From: Amycolatopsis benzoatilytica AK 16/65
GTDB lineage: Bacteria > Actinomycetota > Actinomycetes > Mycobacteriales > Pseudonocardiaceae
Direction of reading: 5' to 3'
Assembly (NCBI RefSeq): GCF_000383915.1
Contig: NZ_KB912942.1
Span: 4,431,039 to 4,495,038, forward strand
DNA: 64,000 nucleotides
Made by a program: the position numbers and the translations under genes. Below, piece by piece: positions 51,716 through 60,270 of the stretch (position 1 is the first letter of the stretch; every line of letters starts with the position of its first letter). Under the pieces are notes generated by a model. That model worked only from the letters and a program-made list of their open reading frames with translations, was not told where the DNA came from and ran no database searches.

Positions 51716-52264
51716 ATGGAAACCCGGCAGATGCTCACGGTCGCCGCGCACCACGCATCCGCACGGGAATACGACGGCAGCCAGTGGCGCCAGGTGTTCG
51801 GCCCGTACCCGGTGCAGGTCGGCGCGAACGGCATCGGCGTCGCTCGCGAAGGGCTTTCCGTTACGCCAGCCGGAGTCTGGCCGCTCACCGAAGCCTTCGG
51901 CATCGAACCGGATCCGGGCACCCGGCTCCCCTACCGCCGAGTGACCACTTCGGACTGGTGGGTGTCCGACGCGCACTCGCCGCGGTACAACACGCATTTC
52001 CACGGTGCCCCCGGAAGTTGCCCCTTCGACGAGGCAGCCGGCGAGAACCTCGGCGAAGCCGGAGCGGCGTACGCGCACGCGGCGGTGATCGACTACAACC
52101 GCCGCCCCGTGGTTCCCGGCGCGGGCTCGGCGTTCTTCCTCCACGCGGCTACCGGCGGGCCGACCGCCGGCTGCGTCGCACTCGCGCTCGCCGACCTGAT
52201 CGAAGTGCTTCGCTGGCTCGACCCCGCGCGGAACCCGGTGATCGACATCCGTCAGACCAGCTGA
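51716..52264 (+). CDS. L,D-transpeptidase-like protein without signal peptide
   Basis: A 182-residue protein with a YkuD-type catalytic motif, His143 and Cys153 in FLHAATGGPTAGCVAL, the HxxTxGC pattern of L,D-transpeptidases. The N-terminal LTVAAHHASA...GVWPLTEAFG text matches related actinomycete proteins, but those carry a signal peptide and this one begins directly at the mature part. The catalytic domain appears complete. Either the export signal was lost, or it works inside the cell, or translation starts elsewhere; the -10 box just upstream argues that this start is real. It overlaps the convergent PHP gene by 13 bases. Confidence 0.78.
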   Translation: METRQMLTVAAHHASAREYDGSQWRQVFGPYPVQVGANGIGVAREGLSVTPAGVWPLTEAFGIEPDPGTRLPYRRVTTSDWWVSDAHSPRYNTHFHGAPGSCPFDEAAGENLGEAGAAYAHAAVIDYNRRPVVPGAGSAFFLHAATGGPTAGCVALALADLIEVLRWLDPARNPVIDIRQTS

Positions 52265-53235
52265 TCCGCCGTCCGGGTGTTGATGATCCGCTCCGGCCCC
52301 AGCCCCGCCTGCTCCGCCCGCGCACAACCGTAGACCTGCCAGTCCAGCTGCCCGGGCGCGTGCGCGTCGCTGTCGATCGCGAACTCGCAACCCAGCTCGG
52401 CGGCCAGGCCCAGCAGCCGGGTCGGCGGGTCGAGCCGCTCCGGCCGGGAGTTGATCTCCACCGCGACGCCGTTTTCGCGGCATGCGGTGAACACCGTCTC
52501 CGCGTTGAATTGCGACTCCGGCCTGCTGCGGCCGCCGCTGACCAGCCGGCCGGTGCAGTGCCCCAGCACGCGCACGTGCGGATTCGCGACGGCCGCCAGC
52601 ATGCGCGGCGTCATCTCCCGCGCCGGCATCCGCAGTTTCGAATGCACGCTCGCGACCACGAAGTCCAGCTGCCCCAACAGCTTCTCCGTCTGATCGAGCG
52701 CGCCGTCGTCGAGAATGTCGACCTCGATCCCGTGCAGCACCCGAAACGGCGCCAGCGTTTCGTTGACGCGCGCGACTTCGTCCATCTGCGCACGAAGCCG
52801 CTCCGCGGACAACCCGTGCGCGACAGTCAGCCGCGGCGAATGGTCAGTCAGCACGATCCACTCGTGCCCCAGTGCACGCGCCGTCTCGGCCATCTCCTCG
52901 ATCGGACTGCCGCCGTCCGACCAATCGGAATGCGTGTGACAGTCGCCGCGAAGCGCCGCGCGCAGCGCACCGCCGTCCGGCAGCTCCGCCTTGGGCACTT
53001 TCGCCAGATACGCCGGCGTACGGTCGTGCCACGCGTCCTCGATGACGCCTGCGGTGGCTTTGCCGATGCCCTTCAACGCCTGCAGCGCCCCAGCGCGAAC
53101 CCTCGACTCCAGTTCGTCGCCGGGCAGCCGGTCGACCACCGCGGCCGCTTGCCGGAACGCGCGCACGCGGTAGGTCGGCTCGCCGGCGCGCTCCAGCTGG
53201 AACGCGATGTCGCGCAGCGCGCGGGCCGGGTCCAT
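52252..53235 (-). CDS. HhH-PHP phosphoesterase domain protein
   Basis: A 327-residue protein related to the C-terminal half of family-X DNA polymerases. Residues ~1-80 form a helix-hairpin-helix region with ALKGIGKATAGVI (52-64). A PHP domain follows with metal ligands His100/His102 (CHTHSDWSDG), Asp131/His132 (TDHS), Glu171 (HGIEVD), His198, His226 and Asp290/His292 (DSDAHAP). All PHP positions appear intact, so phosphoesterase or nuclease activity is likely. The polymerase domain of PolX is absent. It may act in DNA repair, and the family member is often named only PHP domain-containing protein. Confidence 0.85.
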   Translation of the reverse strand: MDPARALRDIAFQLERAGEPTYRVRAFRQAAAVVDRLPGDELESRVRAGALQALKGIGKATAGVIEDAWHDRTPAYLAKVPKAELPDGGALRAALRGDCHTHSDWSDGGSPIEEMAETARALGHEWIVLTDHSPRLTVAHGLSAERLRAQMDEVARVNETLAPFRVLHGIEVDILDDGALDQTEKLLGQLDFVVASVHSKLRMPAREMTPRMLAAVANPHVRVLGHCTGRLVSGGRSRPESQFNAETVFTACRENGVAVEINSRPERLDPPTRLLGLAAELGCEFAIDSDAHAPGQLDWQVYGCARAEQAGLGPERIINTRTADQLV

Positions 53236-53253
53236 GACTCCTGTTCTACCCGC

Positions 53254-53757
53254 TCAGCCGCGCCGAGGCAGCTCGTGCAGCTCGACGTCGGTCAAGAGCC
53301 CGTCGCGTATCGCCGCTGTCTGGTAGGTGCAGAACGGCTGCCGCCGCCGGTCGGTGGGCGAACCCGGATTGAGCAGGCGCAGGCCGCCGGGCGTGACGGT
53401 GTCCCACGGGATGTGGCTGTGCCCGAAGACCAGCAGGTCGACGTCCGGGTAGAGCGCATCGCAGCGGGCCGCGCGGCCCTTCGCGTCGCCGGTCTCGTGC
53501 ACTACCGCCAGCCGGAGCCCGGCCACCGTTTCCCGCGCCACCTCGGGAAGGCGCTTCCGCAGCTCCGCGCCATCGTTGTTGCCGTAAACACCGATCAGCC
53601 GCGCGCTGCGCGCCGCCAATGCGTCGAGGGTGGCGACGTCGACCCAGTCGCCGGCGTGCACCACGACGTCCGCCCGCGCGACTTCGTCCCAGACTTGCGC
53701 GGGCAGTTCCTTCGCTCGTTTCGGCAGGTGGGTGTCCGCGACCAGGAGCAGCCGCAC
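53254..53757 (-). CDS. Metallophosphoesterase, YfcE type
   Basis: A 167-residue calcineurin-like phosphoesterase of the MJ0936/YfcE group. Metal ligands appear in VADTHLP, VVHAGDWVD, GNND and VHETGD, and the last in FGHSHIPW, in the standard order. It hydrolyses phosphodiesters with Mn or a similar metal; cyclic nucleotides are known in vitro substrates of relatives. It lies 18 bases after the PHP-domain gene start on the same strand and five bases after the GntR gene stop, so the three form an operon. The start codon is GTG. Confidence 0.87.
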   Translation of the reverse strand: MRLLLVADTHLPKRAKELPAQVWDEVARADVVVHAGDWVDVATLDALAARSARLIGVYGNNDGAELRKRLPEVARETVAGLRLAVVHETGDAKGRAARCDALYPDVDLLVFGHSHIPWDTVTPGGLRLLNPGSPTDRRRQPFCTYQTAAIRDGLLTDVELHELPRRG

Positions 53758-53761
53758 GCCG

Positions 53762-54421
53762 TCACTCCTCCCCGATCGCCTCGAGCACGTGGTCGAGGAA
53801 CGCCGCGATGTGCGTGCGCAGCAGTTCGGCCGCGCCGTCCGCGTCGCCTTTCCTCGCGGCGGCGAGCACCGCCTTGTGCTCGGCCCATTCCTTGCGCCAG
53901 CTCGGGTTCGCGTCCCAGCCGACCACGGTGATCAGCGCCGCGCGATCGCGCAGGTCGTCCAGCATCGACACCATCAGCGGATTGCCGCAACCCGCGTACA
54001 GCGCGCGGTGGAATCGGCGGTTCAGCAGGCTCAGCGCGGTGTGATCAGCGTCCGCGAGAGCGCCGGACGCGTCTTTCAGCACCAGCGCGGCTTCGTCGAA
54101 CAACGTCCGGTCCGCCGACCGCACGGCGCGGCGCAACGCTTCGGGCTCCAGCACCATCCGCACGTCGTAGACCGACCGCGCCAGCGACGCGTCGACCACG
54201 CAGACCGACGCGCCCTTGTACGGGCTGAACGTGACCAGCCCGGTGTTCGACAGGACTTTGAGCGCCTCGCGCACCGGCGTCTTCGACACGCCCAGCCGCG
54301 CGGCCAGCTCGGCCTCGACCAGTTGCTGCCCAGGCACCAGCTCGCGGGTGAGGATGCCGCGCCGGATCTCCTCCAGCACGACCTCGGTGCGGGAGGCGGG
54401 CAGGCTGAACGTGGAAGGCAC
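53762..54421 (-). CDS. GntR-family (FCD) regulator
   Basis: A 219-residue FadR-subfamily GntR regulator. The winged helix (RTEVVLEEIRRGILTRELVPG, AELAARLGVSKTPVREALKVL) covers ~10-75, followed by an all-helical FCD effector domain with RRFHRALYAGCGNPLM, which carries the metal- and ligand-binding histidine. GTG 54421 has GGGGG five bases upstream. It is divergent from a sugar-acid dehydratase, so a sugar acid or its product is the likely effector. Downstream on the same strand are the metallophosphoesterase and PHP genes. Confidence 0.87.
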   Translation of the reverse strand: MPSTFSLPASRTEVVLEEIRRGILTRELVPGQQLVEAELAARLGVSKTPVREALKVLSNTGLVTFSPYKGASVCVVDASLARSVYDVRMVLEPEALRRAVRSADRTLFDEAALVLKDASGALADADHTALSLLNRRFHRALYAGCGNPLMVSMLDDLRDRAALITVVGWDANPSWRKEWAEHKAVLAAARKGDADGAAELLRTHIAAFLDHVLEAIGEE

Positions 54422-54490
54422 GGACGCCCCCTTCTGGCTTTCGCGCTCGGCCCGCCCATTCAACCAGGCGGGCGGGCTGTCCCCTCGACA

Positions 54491-54511
54491 CGTGCGATCA
54501 TATATCAGATG
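54491..54511. promoter_or_regulatory. AT-rich promoter/operator for the dehydratase
   Basis: GATCATATATCAGAT is a near-palindromic AT island in the 120-bp gap between the divergent GntR gene and the dehydratase. It contains TATATC, a -10 candidate, and a shape like the TNGTNNNACNA-type sites bound by FCD regulators. The exact operator cannot be read. Confidence 0.4.
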
Positions 54512-54541
54512 CCATCCGTCGACCGAGAGGACAGCGCACCC

Positions 54542-56260
54542 GTGAAGGCACCCGAGGACTTGCGCAGCCACCGCTGGTTCGGCGGCGACGACCTGCGGAA
54601 CTTCAGCCACCGCACCCGCGCCCGGCAGCTCGGCTACGAGCCGGAGGAGCACCTGGGAAAGCCGGTGATCGGCATTCTCAACACCTGGAGCGACATCAAC
54701 CCGTGCCACCAGCACCTGCGCGAACGCGCCGAGCAGGTCAAGCGCGGCGTGTGGCAGGCGGGCGGGTTCCCGCTGGAGTTCCCGGTGGCGACGCTGTCGG
54801 AGACCTACCAGAAGCCCACCCCGATGCTGTACCGGAACCTGCTGGCGATGGAGACCGAGGAGCTGCTGCGGTCCTATCCGGTCGACGGCGCGGTGCTGAT
54901 GGGCGGCTGCGACAAGACCACGCCGGCGCTGCTGATGGGCGCGGCCAGCGCCGGGCTGCCGTCGATCTTCGTGCCGGCCGGGCCGATGCTGCGCGGGCAC
55001 TGGCGCGGCGAAACGCTCGGCAGCGGCACCGACATGTGGAAGTACTGGGACGAGCGGCGCGCGGGCACGATCGGCGACCGGGAGATGGCCGAGCTGGAAC
55101 GCGGCCTCGCCCGCTCCCCCGGCCACTGCATGACCATGGGCACCGCGTCCACCATGACGTCCGCGGCCGAAGTGCTGGGACTGACACTGCCCGGCGCGGC
55201 GTCGATCCCGGCGGTCGACTCCGCGCACCACCGGATGGCCGCGGCGAGCGGCGCGCGGATCGTGGACATGGTCTGGGAGGACCTCACGATCGCGAAGATC
55301 GTCGACGAGCGCGCGTACGCCGACGCCATCACCACCGTGCTCGCGCTCGGCGGTTCGACCAACGCGGTGATCCACCTGATCGCGATGGCCGGGCGCAGCG
55401 GGATTTCCCTGACCCTGGCGGATTTCGACGCGATCGCGCGGCGCGTCCCGGTGCTCGCGAACATCCGGCCGGGCGGCGACTGGCTGATGGAGGACTTCTA
55501 CTACGCGGGCGGCCTGCCCGGGCTGCTGTCGCGGCTGACCGACCTGCTGCACCCGGACCGGATCACCGTCACCGGACGCTCGCTCGCCGAGTCCCTCGCC
55601 GACGCGCGCGTGCACGACGACGACGTGATCCGCCCGCGCGCCAACCCGGTCGCTTCGGAAGGCGGAGTCGCCGTGCTGCACGGCAATCTCGCGCCCGGCG
55701 GCGCGGTGATCAAGCACGTCGCGGCCGATCCGGCACTGCTCACGCACACCGGCCCGGCGGTCGTGTTCGACAATTACCCGGACCTGAAGAAGCGGATCGA
55801 CGACCCGGCGCTGGGCATCACCGCCGACTCCGTGCTGGTGCTGCGCGGGTCCGGCCCGCTCGGCGGCCCCGGGATGCCGGAGTACGGGATGCTGCCGATC
55901 CCGTCCTACCTGCTGGAGCAGGGCGTGCGGGACATGGTGCGGATCTCCGACTCCCGGATGAGCGGCACCAGCTATGGCGCGTGCGTGCTGCACGTGGCGC
56001 CGGAATCGCACGTCGGCGGGCCGCTCGCGCTGGTCCGCGACGGGGATCCGATCACCCTGGACGTGCCGGCCCGCACGCTGCGGCTGGAAGTGGACGACGC
56101 CGAGCTGGAGCGTCGCCGCGCCTCGTGGACCGCGCCCGCGCCGCGGTTCGAACGCGGCTACGGCGCGCTGTACTCGGAGCACATCACCCAAGCCGACGAA
56201 GGCTGCGACTTCGACTTCCTCGCCCGGGCCGGGCACAATCCGGAGCCCGACGCGGGCTGA
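54542..56260 (+). CDS. IlvD/Edd-family sugar-acid dehydratase
   Basis: A 572-residue dehydratase. It has PCHQHLRERAEQV, MGGCDKTTPALLMGA and GHCMTMGTASTMTSA, whose cysteines would bind the iron-sulfur cluster, and the active-site SDSRMSGTSYGACVLHV. The N-terminal HRWFGGDDLRNFSHR resembles L-arabonate and related aldonate dehydratases rather than biosynthetic IlvD. The GTG at 54542 has GAGAGGA upstream; an ATG at 54509 would add 11 residues but sits inside the promoter-like AT island. It is divergent from an FCD-type GntR regulator, the usual layout for aldonate use. Further pathway genes are absent here. Confidence 0.85.
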   Translation: MKAPEDLRSHRWFGGDDLRNFSHRTRARQLGYEPEEHLGKPVIGILNTWSDINPCHQHLRERAEQVKRGVWQAGGFPLEFPVATLSETYQKPTPMLYRNLLAMETEELLRSYPVDGAVLMGGCDKTTPALLMGAASAGLPSIFVPAGPMLRGHWRGETLGSGTDMWKYWDERRAGTIGDREMAELERGLARSPGHCMTMGTASTMTSAAEVLGLTLPGAASIPAVDSAHHRMAAASGARIVDMVWEDLTIAKIVDERAYADAITTVLALGGSTNAVIHLIAMAGRSGISLTLADFDAIARRVPVLANIRPGGDWLMEDFYYAGGLPGLLSRLTDLLHPDRITVTGRSLAESLADARVHDDDVIRPRANPVASEGGVAVLHGNLAPGGAVIKHVAADPALLTHTGPAVVFDNYPDLKKRIDDPALGITADSVLVLRGSGPLGGPGMPEYGMLPIPSYLLEQGVRDMVRISDSRMSGTSYGACVLHVAPESHVGGPLALVRDGDPITLDVPARTLRLEVDDAELERRRASWTAPAPRFERGYGALYSEHITQADEGCDFDFLARAGHNPEPDAG

Positions 56261-56349
56261 CCGGTTTGTTCCGCTGGGGGCAGTAGTCCGCCATGTCCGG
56301 CTCGGCCCGTACCCTGTTCCCTGGACGCAGCGAATCGAAGGGGCTCCAG

Positions 56350-58125
56350 GTGCAGGACGAACCGCGCTGGCCGGCAGTCGACCGGGATCAGACCGAGGTC
56401 ATCCCGGTCGTGCCGGCCGAACCCCAGCCGCCGCGGCGCCGGCCCCGGCGGCTGCGCAAGGCGGGCTGGATCGGCGGCGGCGTGCTCGGCGTGCTGGTCG
56501 TGGCCTACCTGATCGACCTGCTGACCAGCCAGGGCCAGGTGCCGCGCGGGATCGTGGTGGCCGGCGTGGACGTCGGCGGGCTGGAGCGCCCGGTCGCCGA
56601 GCGCGAGCTGCGCGGGCAGATCGAGCCTCGGCTCACCCGGCCGCTCACCGTCACCGCGGGCCAGGCCCGCGCGTCGCTGTCGCCGACCGAAGCCGGGCTG
56701 AAGCTCGACTGGAGCGGCACCCTCGACCAGGCGGGCGATCAGCCGCTGAACCCGTTCACCCGGGTCGCGTCGTTCTTCACCAGCCGTGAACTGGGCGTGG
56801 TCTCGCATGTCGAGGACGAGAAGCTCGACCCGGCGCTGGAAGCACTGCGCGGCCGCGTCGACCGCGCCCCGGTGGAGGGCGCCGTCCGGTTCGAGGGGAC
56901 CACGCCGGTCGCGGTCCCGCCGCAAGCCGGGCAGAAGCTGGACGTCGCGGCGGCCCGGGCGAAGATCCTGAGCGGCTGGGCGTCCGGCGATTCGCTGACC
57001 TTGCCGGTCGTGTCCGCGCCGGTGCACACCACCGCGGACGGCGTCCAGCGGGCGCTGACCGAATTCGCCAAGCCCGCGGTGTCCGCACCGGTCGTGGTCA
57101 AGGGAGAAGGCGCCGACGCGACGCTGACGCCGGAGCAGATCGCCGGCGCGCTCACCTTCGTGCCCGCGGACGGCGGCGGCCTCGCACCGACGATCGACCC
57201 GAAGAAGGTCACCGACGCGCTCGCTCCGCAGCTGAAGTCCACCGAGCAGGAGGGCAAGGACGCGAGCATCGCGTTCTCCGGCGGGAAACCGGTGGTCGAG
57301 CCGTCGTCGGACGGCAGCACGGTGGACTGGGGGCAGAGCCTCAAGCCGCTGCCGGCCACGTTGAAGCAGACCGACGGGCGCGAGCTGAAGGCGGTCTACC
57401 AGAAGACGCCCGCGAAGGTGACCACCGAGCAGGCGGACAAGCTGGGCGTGAAGGAAGTCATCGGCGAGTTCAGCACCGGCGGGTTCGCCGCCGACTCCGG
57501 CACGAACATCCGGGTGGTGGCCGAGAAGGTGAACGGCGCCATCGTGAAGCCAGGGGAAACCTTCAGTCTCAACGGGTTCACCGGTCCGCGCGGGCGGCCG
57601 CAGGGCTACGTCGAGGCGGGCGTGATCGAGAACGGCGCGCCGGCGCGCGAGGTCGGCGGCGGCATCTCGCAGTTCGCCACCACGCTGTACAACGCGGCGT
57701 ACTTCTCCGGGATGAAGGACGCCGGGCACAAGGAACACAGCTACTACATCAGCCGCTACCCCGCCGCCCGGGAAGCGACGGTGTTCCAGAATCCCAACGG
57801 CGCCAGTGTGATCGACCTGAAGTTCACCAACGACTCGGACACCGGCGTCGCCATCCAGACCGTCTGGACCCCGTCGTCGATCACCGTGAAGCTGTGGGGC
57901 ACGAAGCGCTACACCGTCGAGTCGGTCCCGGGCGAGCGGACGAACCCGACGCCGCAGCCGACCAAACCGGGCCCGGCGGAGAACTGCCACGCATCCAACG
58001 GCGCGCCCGGGTTCACCACGAGCGACACCCGGATCCTGCGCGACGCCTCGTCCGGCCGGGAGGTCTCCCGGCACACCCGGTCGGTCCGCTACAACCCGCA
58101 GCCGAAGATCACCTGCGGGGAGTGA
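56350..58125 (+). CDS. VanW-family protein with PG-binding domains
   Basis: A 591-residue membrane-anchored protein. A short basic, proline-rich cytoplasmic N-terminus precedes one transmembrane helix (WIGGGVLGVLVVAYLIDLL). Two repeated extracellular domains of the PG_binding_4 type follow, then a VanW domain (IGEFSTGG, NIRVVAEKVNGAIVKPGETFSLNGF, GGGISQFATTLYNAAYFSG). Such proteins are thought to act at the cell wall; the exact role is unknown. The GTG at 56350 has AAGGGG six bases upstream and TACCCT as a -10 at 56310; an in-frame ATG at 56293 would lie upstream of that -10. The C-terminus overlaps the convergent TetR gene. Confidence 0.85.
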   Translation: MQDEPRWPAVDRDQTEVIPVVPAEPQPPRRRPRRLRKAGWIGGGVLGVLVVAYLIDLLTSQGQVPRGIVVAGVDVGGLERPVAERELRGQIEPRLTRPLTVTAGQARASLSPTEAGLKLDWSGTLDQAGDQPLNPFTRVASFFTSRELGVVSHVEDEKLDPALEALRGRVDRAPVEGAVRFEGTTPVAVPPQAGQKLDVAAARAKILSGWASGDSLTLPVVSAPVHTTADGVQRALTEFAKPAVSAPVVVKGEGADATLTPEQIAGALTFVPADGGGLAPTIDPKKVTDALAPQLKSTEQEGKDASIAFSGGKPVVEPSSDGSTVDWGQSLKPLPATLKQTDGRELKAVYQKTPAKVTTEQADKLGVKEVIGEFSTGGFAADSGTNIRVVAEKVNGAIVKPGETFSLNGFTGPRGRPQGYVEAGVIENGAPAREVGGGISQFATTLYNAAYFSGMKDAGHKEHSYYISRYPAAREATVFQNPNGASVIDLKFTNDSDTGVAIQTVWTPSSITVKLWGTKRYTVESVPGERTNPTPQPTKPGPAENCHASNGAPGFTTSDTRILRDASSGREVSRHTRSVRYNPQPKITCGE

Positions 58126-58783
58126 GCCGCTGCAGCACCGCGGCCACCGCGAGGTCCACGGCGAACTCGAACTCGGCTTCGTGATCGCAGCGCGCCAGGT
58201 CCGGCGCCGCTTCGACGACCGCGGGCAGCCCGCTTTGCTCCAGGTCGGCGCGGCGACGGGCGATGCCCTCGTCGTCTTCAACCCCGAACGCCGGCCCGGC
58301 GCCGCCCTCGCGCGCTAGCGAGCCGACCACCACGGCCAGCAGCGCGCGCAGCAGGTGCACGGCCTCGTCCGGTGCGGCACCGGCCCTGCGCAGCACGGAA
58401 AGCACTGCCTCCGCCGGCACGAGCGCGGCAGCGGACGGCAGCTGCCGGGTGAGCACCAGCGACGCCGCCTGGGGGTGCGCCCGAGCGGCGCGCCGGAACG
58501 CCTGGGCGATGGCGCGCAGGTCGACGTCCGGCTGTCCGGTCTGCTCGGGCACGACGATCCGGCCGAGAAGGTGCCCGGCGATGGCGTCGAGCAGGCCCTC
58601 TTTGCCGTCGACGTGGTGGTAGAGGCTTTTCGCGTCGACCTCCAGCCGCTGCGCGACGGTCCGCATGCTGACCGCCGCCACGCCGTCCTCGTCGACCACG
58701 GCCAGCGCGGCGGTCAGGATCGCGTCCTTGGACAGCCGGAGTTCTCCCTTGCGCGGACGGCCGCGGCGCGTCGTGGTGTTCAT
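58109..58783 (-). CDS. TetR-family regulator
   Basis: A 224-residue TetR regulator with a basic start (NTTTRRGRPRKGE) and helix-turn-helix at ~25-60 (VSMRTVAQRLEVDAKSLYHHVDGKEGL), like the TetR_C-type subgroup. ATG 58783 has GGGG upstream; ATG 58795 is an option. It is divergent from a SnoaL-like gene and an ABC transporter lies beyond, with a palindromic site between. It probably represses itself and its neighbour. The 3' end overlaps the VanW gene by 17 bases. Confidence 0.86.
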   Translation of the reverse strand: MNTTTRRGRPRKGELRLSKDAILTAALAVVDEDGVAAVSMRTVAQRLEVDAKSLYHHVDGKEGLLDAIAGHLLGRIVVPEQTGQPDVDLRAIAQAFRRAARAHPQAASLVLTRQLPSAAALVPAEAVLSVLRRAGAAPDEAVHLLRALLAVVVGSLAREGGAGPAFGVEDDEGIARRRADLEQSGLPAVVEAAPDLARCDHEAEFEFAVDLAVAAVLQRLTPRR

Positions 58784-58806
58784 CGGCCCCATCATGCCCC
58801 GGTTGC

Positions 58807-58831
58807 TTAAAACCCACAGTGTGGATTAAAT
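58807..58831. promoter_or_regulatory. TetR-type palindromic operator
   Basis: CCACA-G-TGTGG (58814-58824) is an 11-bp perfect palindrome flanked by AT-rich TTAAAAC and ATTAAAT. It lies between the divergent TetR and SnoaL-like genes, 34 bases before the latter's start, and overlaps its likely -10 box (ATTAAAT). A repressor bound here would block transcription both ways. Confidence 0.6.
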
Positions 58832-58864
58832 TGGGCCGGGTCACCGCATCGTCAGGAGGACCCC

Positions 58865-59422
58865 GTGGACCCGTTGGACATCCCGCCGGCCGAAGTGCTG
58901 CGCGCCCGGCAGAAGCTCGTACTCGACCACTTCCACGACGAGGTGCGCCAGGACTGGGACGACGTGCTGGCCACGTTCCCGCACCCGCACTACGAGATCG
59001 TCCCGACGATGACGGTGCACGACGGCGACGCCGCGGTCCGCGGCTACTACGACGAGACCCGGCGCGCCTTTCCCGACCAGGACCACGAAATCATCGCGCT
59101 GCGGCACAGTTCCGACGCGGTGATCGTGGAGTTCTGGCTGATGGGCACGCACCGCGGCCCGCTCGGCAAGGTCGCCCCGACGGGGCAGCGGTTCCGGGTG
59201 CGGATGACCGCGTACTTCCTCTTCGACGAGAACGAGCGGCTGGTCTGCGAGCGGGTCTACTTCGACACGCTGACCATGCTCCGGCAGCTGCTGCGCGGCT
59301 ACGAACTGCGGAAACCGAGCTCCTGGCCGAAGCTGGCGAAAGCGGTGCGCGGGCTGCTGGCGATGTCCGGCACTCCCGACCCGCGGCTCGCCGACACCAC
59401 TCCCCCGGATCTGCGCGGCTGA
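58865..59422 (+). CDS. SnoaL/NTF2-like protein
   Basis: A 185-residue protein with an NTF2-like cone fold. Typical text is FPHPHYEIVPTMTVHDGDAAVRGYYDETRRAFPDQDHEI, as in SnoaL-type ester cyclases, followed by VIVEFWLMGTHRGPLG. GGAGGA stands four bases before the GTG start. It could bind or isomerise a small hydrophobic molecule, but catalysis cannot be assumed. It is divergent from the TetR gene and is its likely target. The ABC transporter pair starts 78 bases downstream with its own -10. Confidence 0.83.
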   Translation: MDPLDIPPAEVLRARQKLVLDHFHDEVRQDWDDVLATFPHPHYEIVPTMTVHDGDAAVRGYYDETRRAFPDQDHEIIALRHSSDAVIVEFWLMGTHRGPLGKVAPTGQRFRVRMTAYFLFDENERLVCERVYFDTLTMLRQLLRGYELRKPSSWPKLAKAVRGLLAMSGTPDPRLADTTPPDLRG

Positions 59423-59499
59423 GCCCGCTTCCGCCGCGTTACCGCCCTTTTCGTCGGTACCCGCGCGTACAGTCGGGCGCACCAGGAAAGGGGGACCCG

Positions 59500-60270
59500 G
59501 TGTCCGACGACGCGGCCATGGGGCTCTACGGGCTCACCAAACGATTCGGGACCACGCTGGCGGTGGACGACGTGCGGCTGGAAGTGCCGCGCGGATCGTT
59601 CTTCGGCCTGGTCGGCCCGAACGGCGCCGGGAAGACCACCTCGCTGTCGATGGCGGTCGGCTTGCTGCGGCCGGACGCCGGCGAGGCGCGAGTGTTCGGC
59701 GTGGACGTGTGGCGCGAACCCGAACGGGCGAAAAGCCTGATCGGCGTCCTTCCGGACGGACTGTCCATTCCGGAACGGCTCACCGGGCGCGAACTGCTGA
59801 CGTACATGGGTTTGCTGCGCGGGCTCGCGCCGGAGACGGTCGCCGAGCGCGCCCAGGAGCTGCTGGGCGTGCTGGAGCTGACTGAGGCCGAGCGCACCCT
59901 CGTCATCGACTATTCGGCGGGGATGCGGAAGAAGATCGGCCTGGCGATGGCGCTGCTGCACGGGCCCCGGCTGCTGGTGCTGGACGAGCCGTTCGAGGCG
60001 GTCGACCCGGTGTCCGCGTCGACGATCCGGACGATCCTGCAGCGGTTCGTCGCGTCCGGCGGCGCGGTGGTGCTGTCGAGCCACGTGATGGCGCTGGTGG
60101 AACAGCTGTGCAGCCACGTCGCGGTGATCACGCGCGGGCGGGTCGTCGCCGCGGGCGCGGTCGCCGACGTGCGCGGCGAAGGCACCCTGGAAGACGCGTT
60201 CGTGCACATCGTCGGCGGGCGGACCGGTGGAGCGGAGGGGCTGGCGTGGTTGGCGTCCTCGTCCGACTGA
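59500..60270 (+). CDS. ABC transporter ATP-binding protein
   Basis: A 256-residue ABC ATPase of the drug- or lipid-export type. Walker A is GPNGAGKTTS, the signature reads YSAGMRKKIGLAMAL, Walker B LLVLDEPFEAVD, and the H-loop is SSHVMAL. The GTG start has AGGAAAGGGGGA upstream; TACAGT at about 59468 is a -10 candidate. It overlaps the permease gene by 25 bases and works with it as a two-gene transporter. The substrate is unknown; antibiotic or lipid export is common for this type. Confidence 0.9.
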   Translation: MSDDAAMGLYGLTKRFGTTLAVDDVRLEVPRGSFFGLVGPNGAGKTTSLSMAVGLLRPDAGEARVFGVDVWREPERAKSLIGVLPDGLSIPERLTGRELLTYMGLLRGLAPETVAERAQELLGVLELTEAERTLVIDYSAGMRKKIGLAMALLHGPRLLVLDEPFEAVDPVSASTIRTILQRFVASGGAVVLSSHVMALVEQLCSHVAVITRGRVVAAGAVADVRGEGTLEDAFVHIVGGRTGGAEGLAWLASSSD

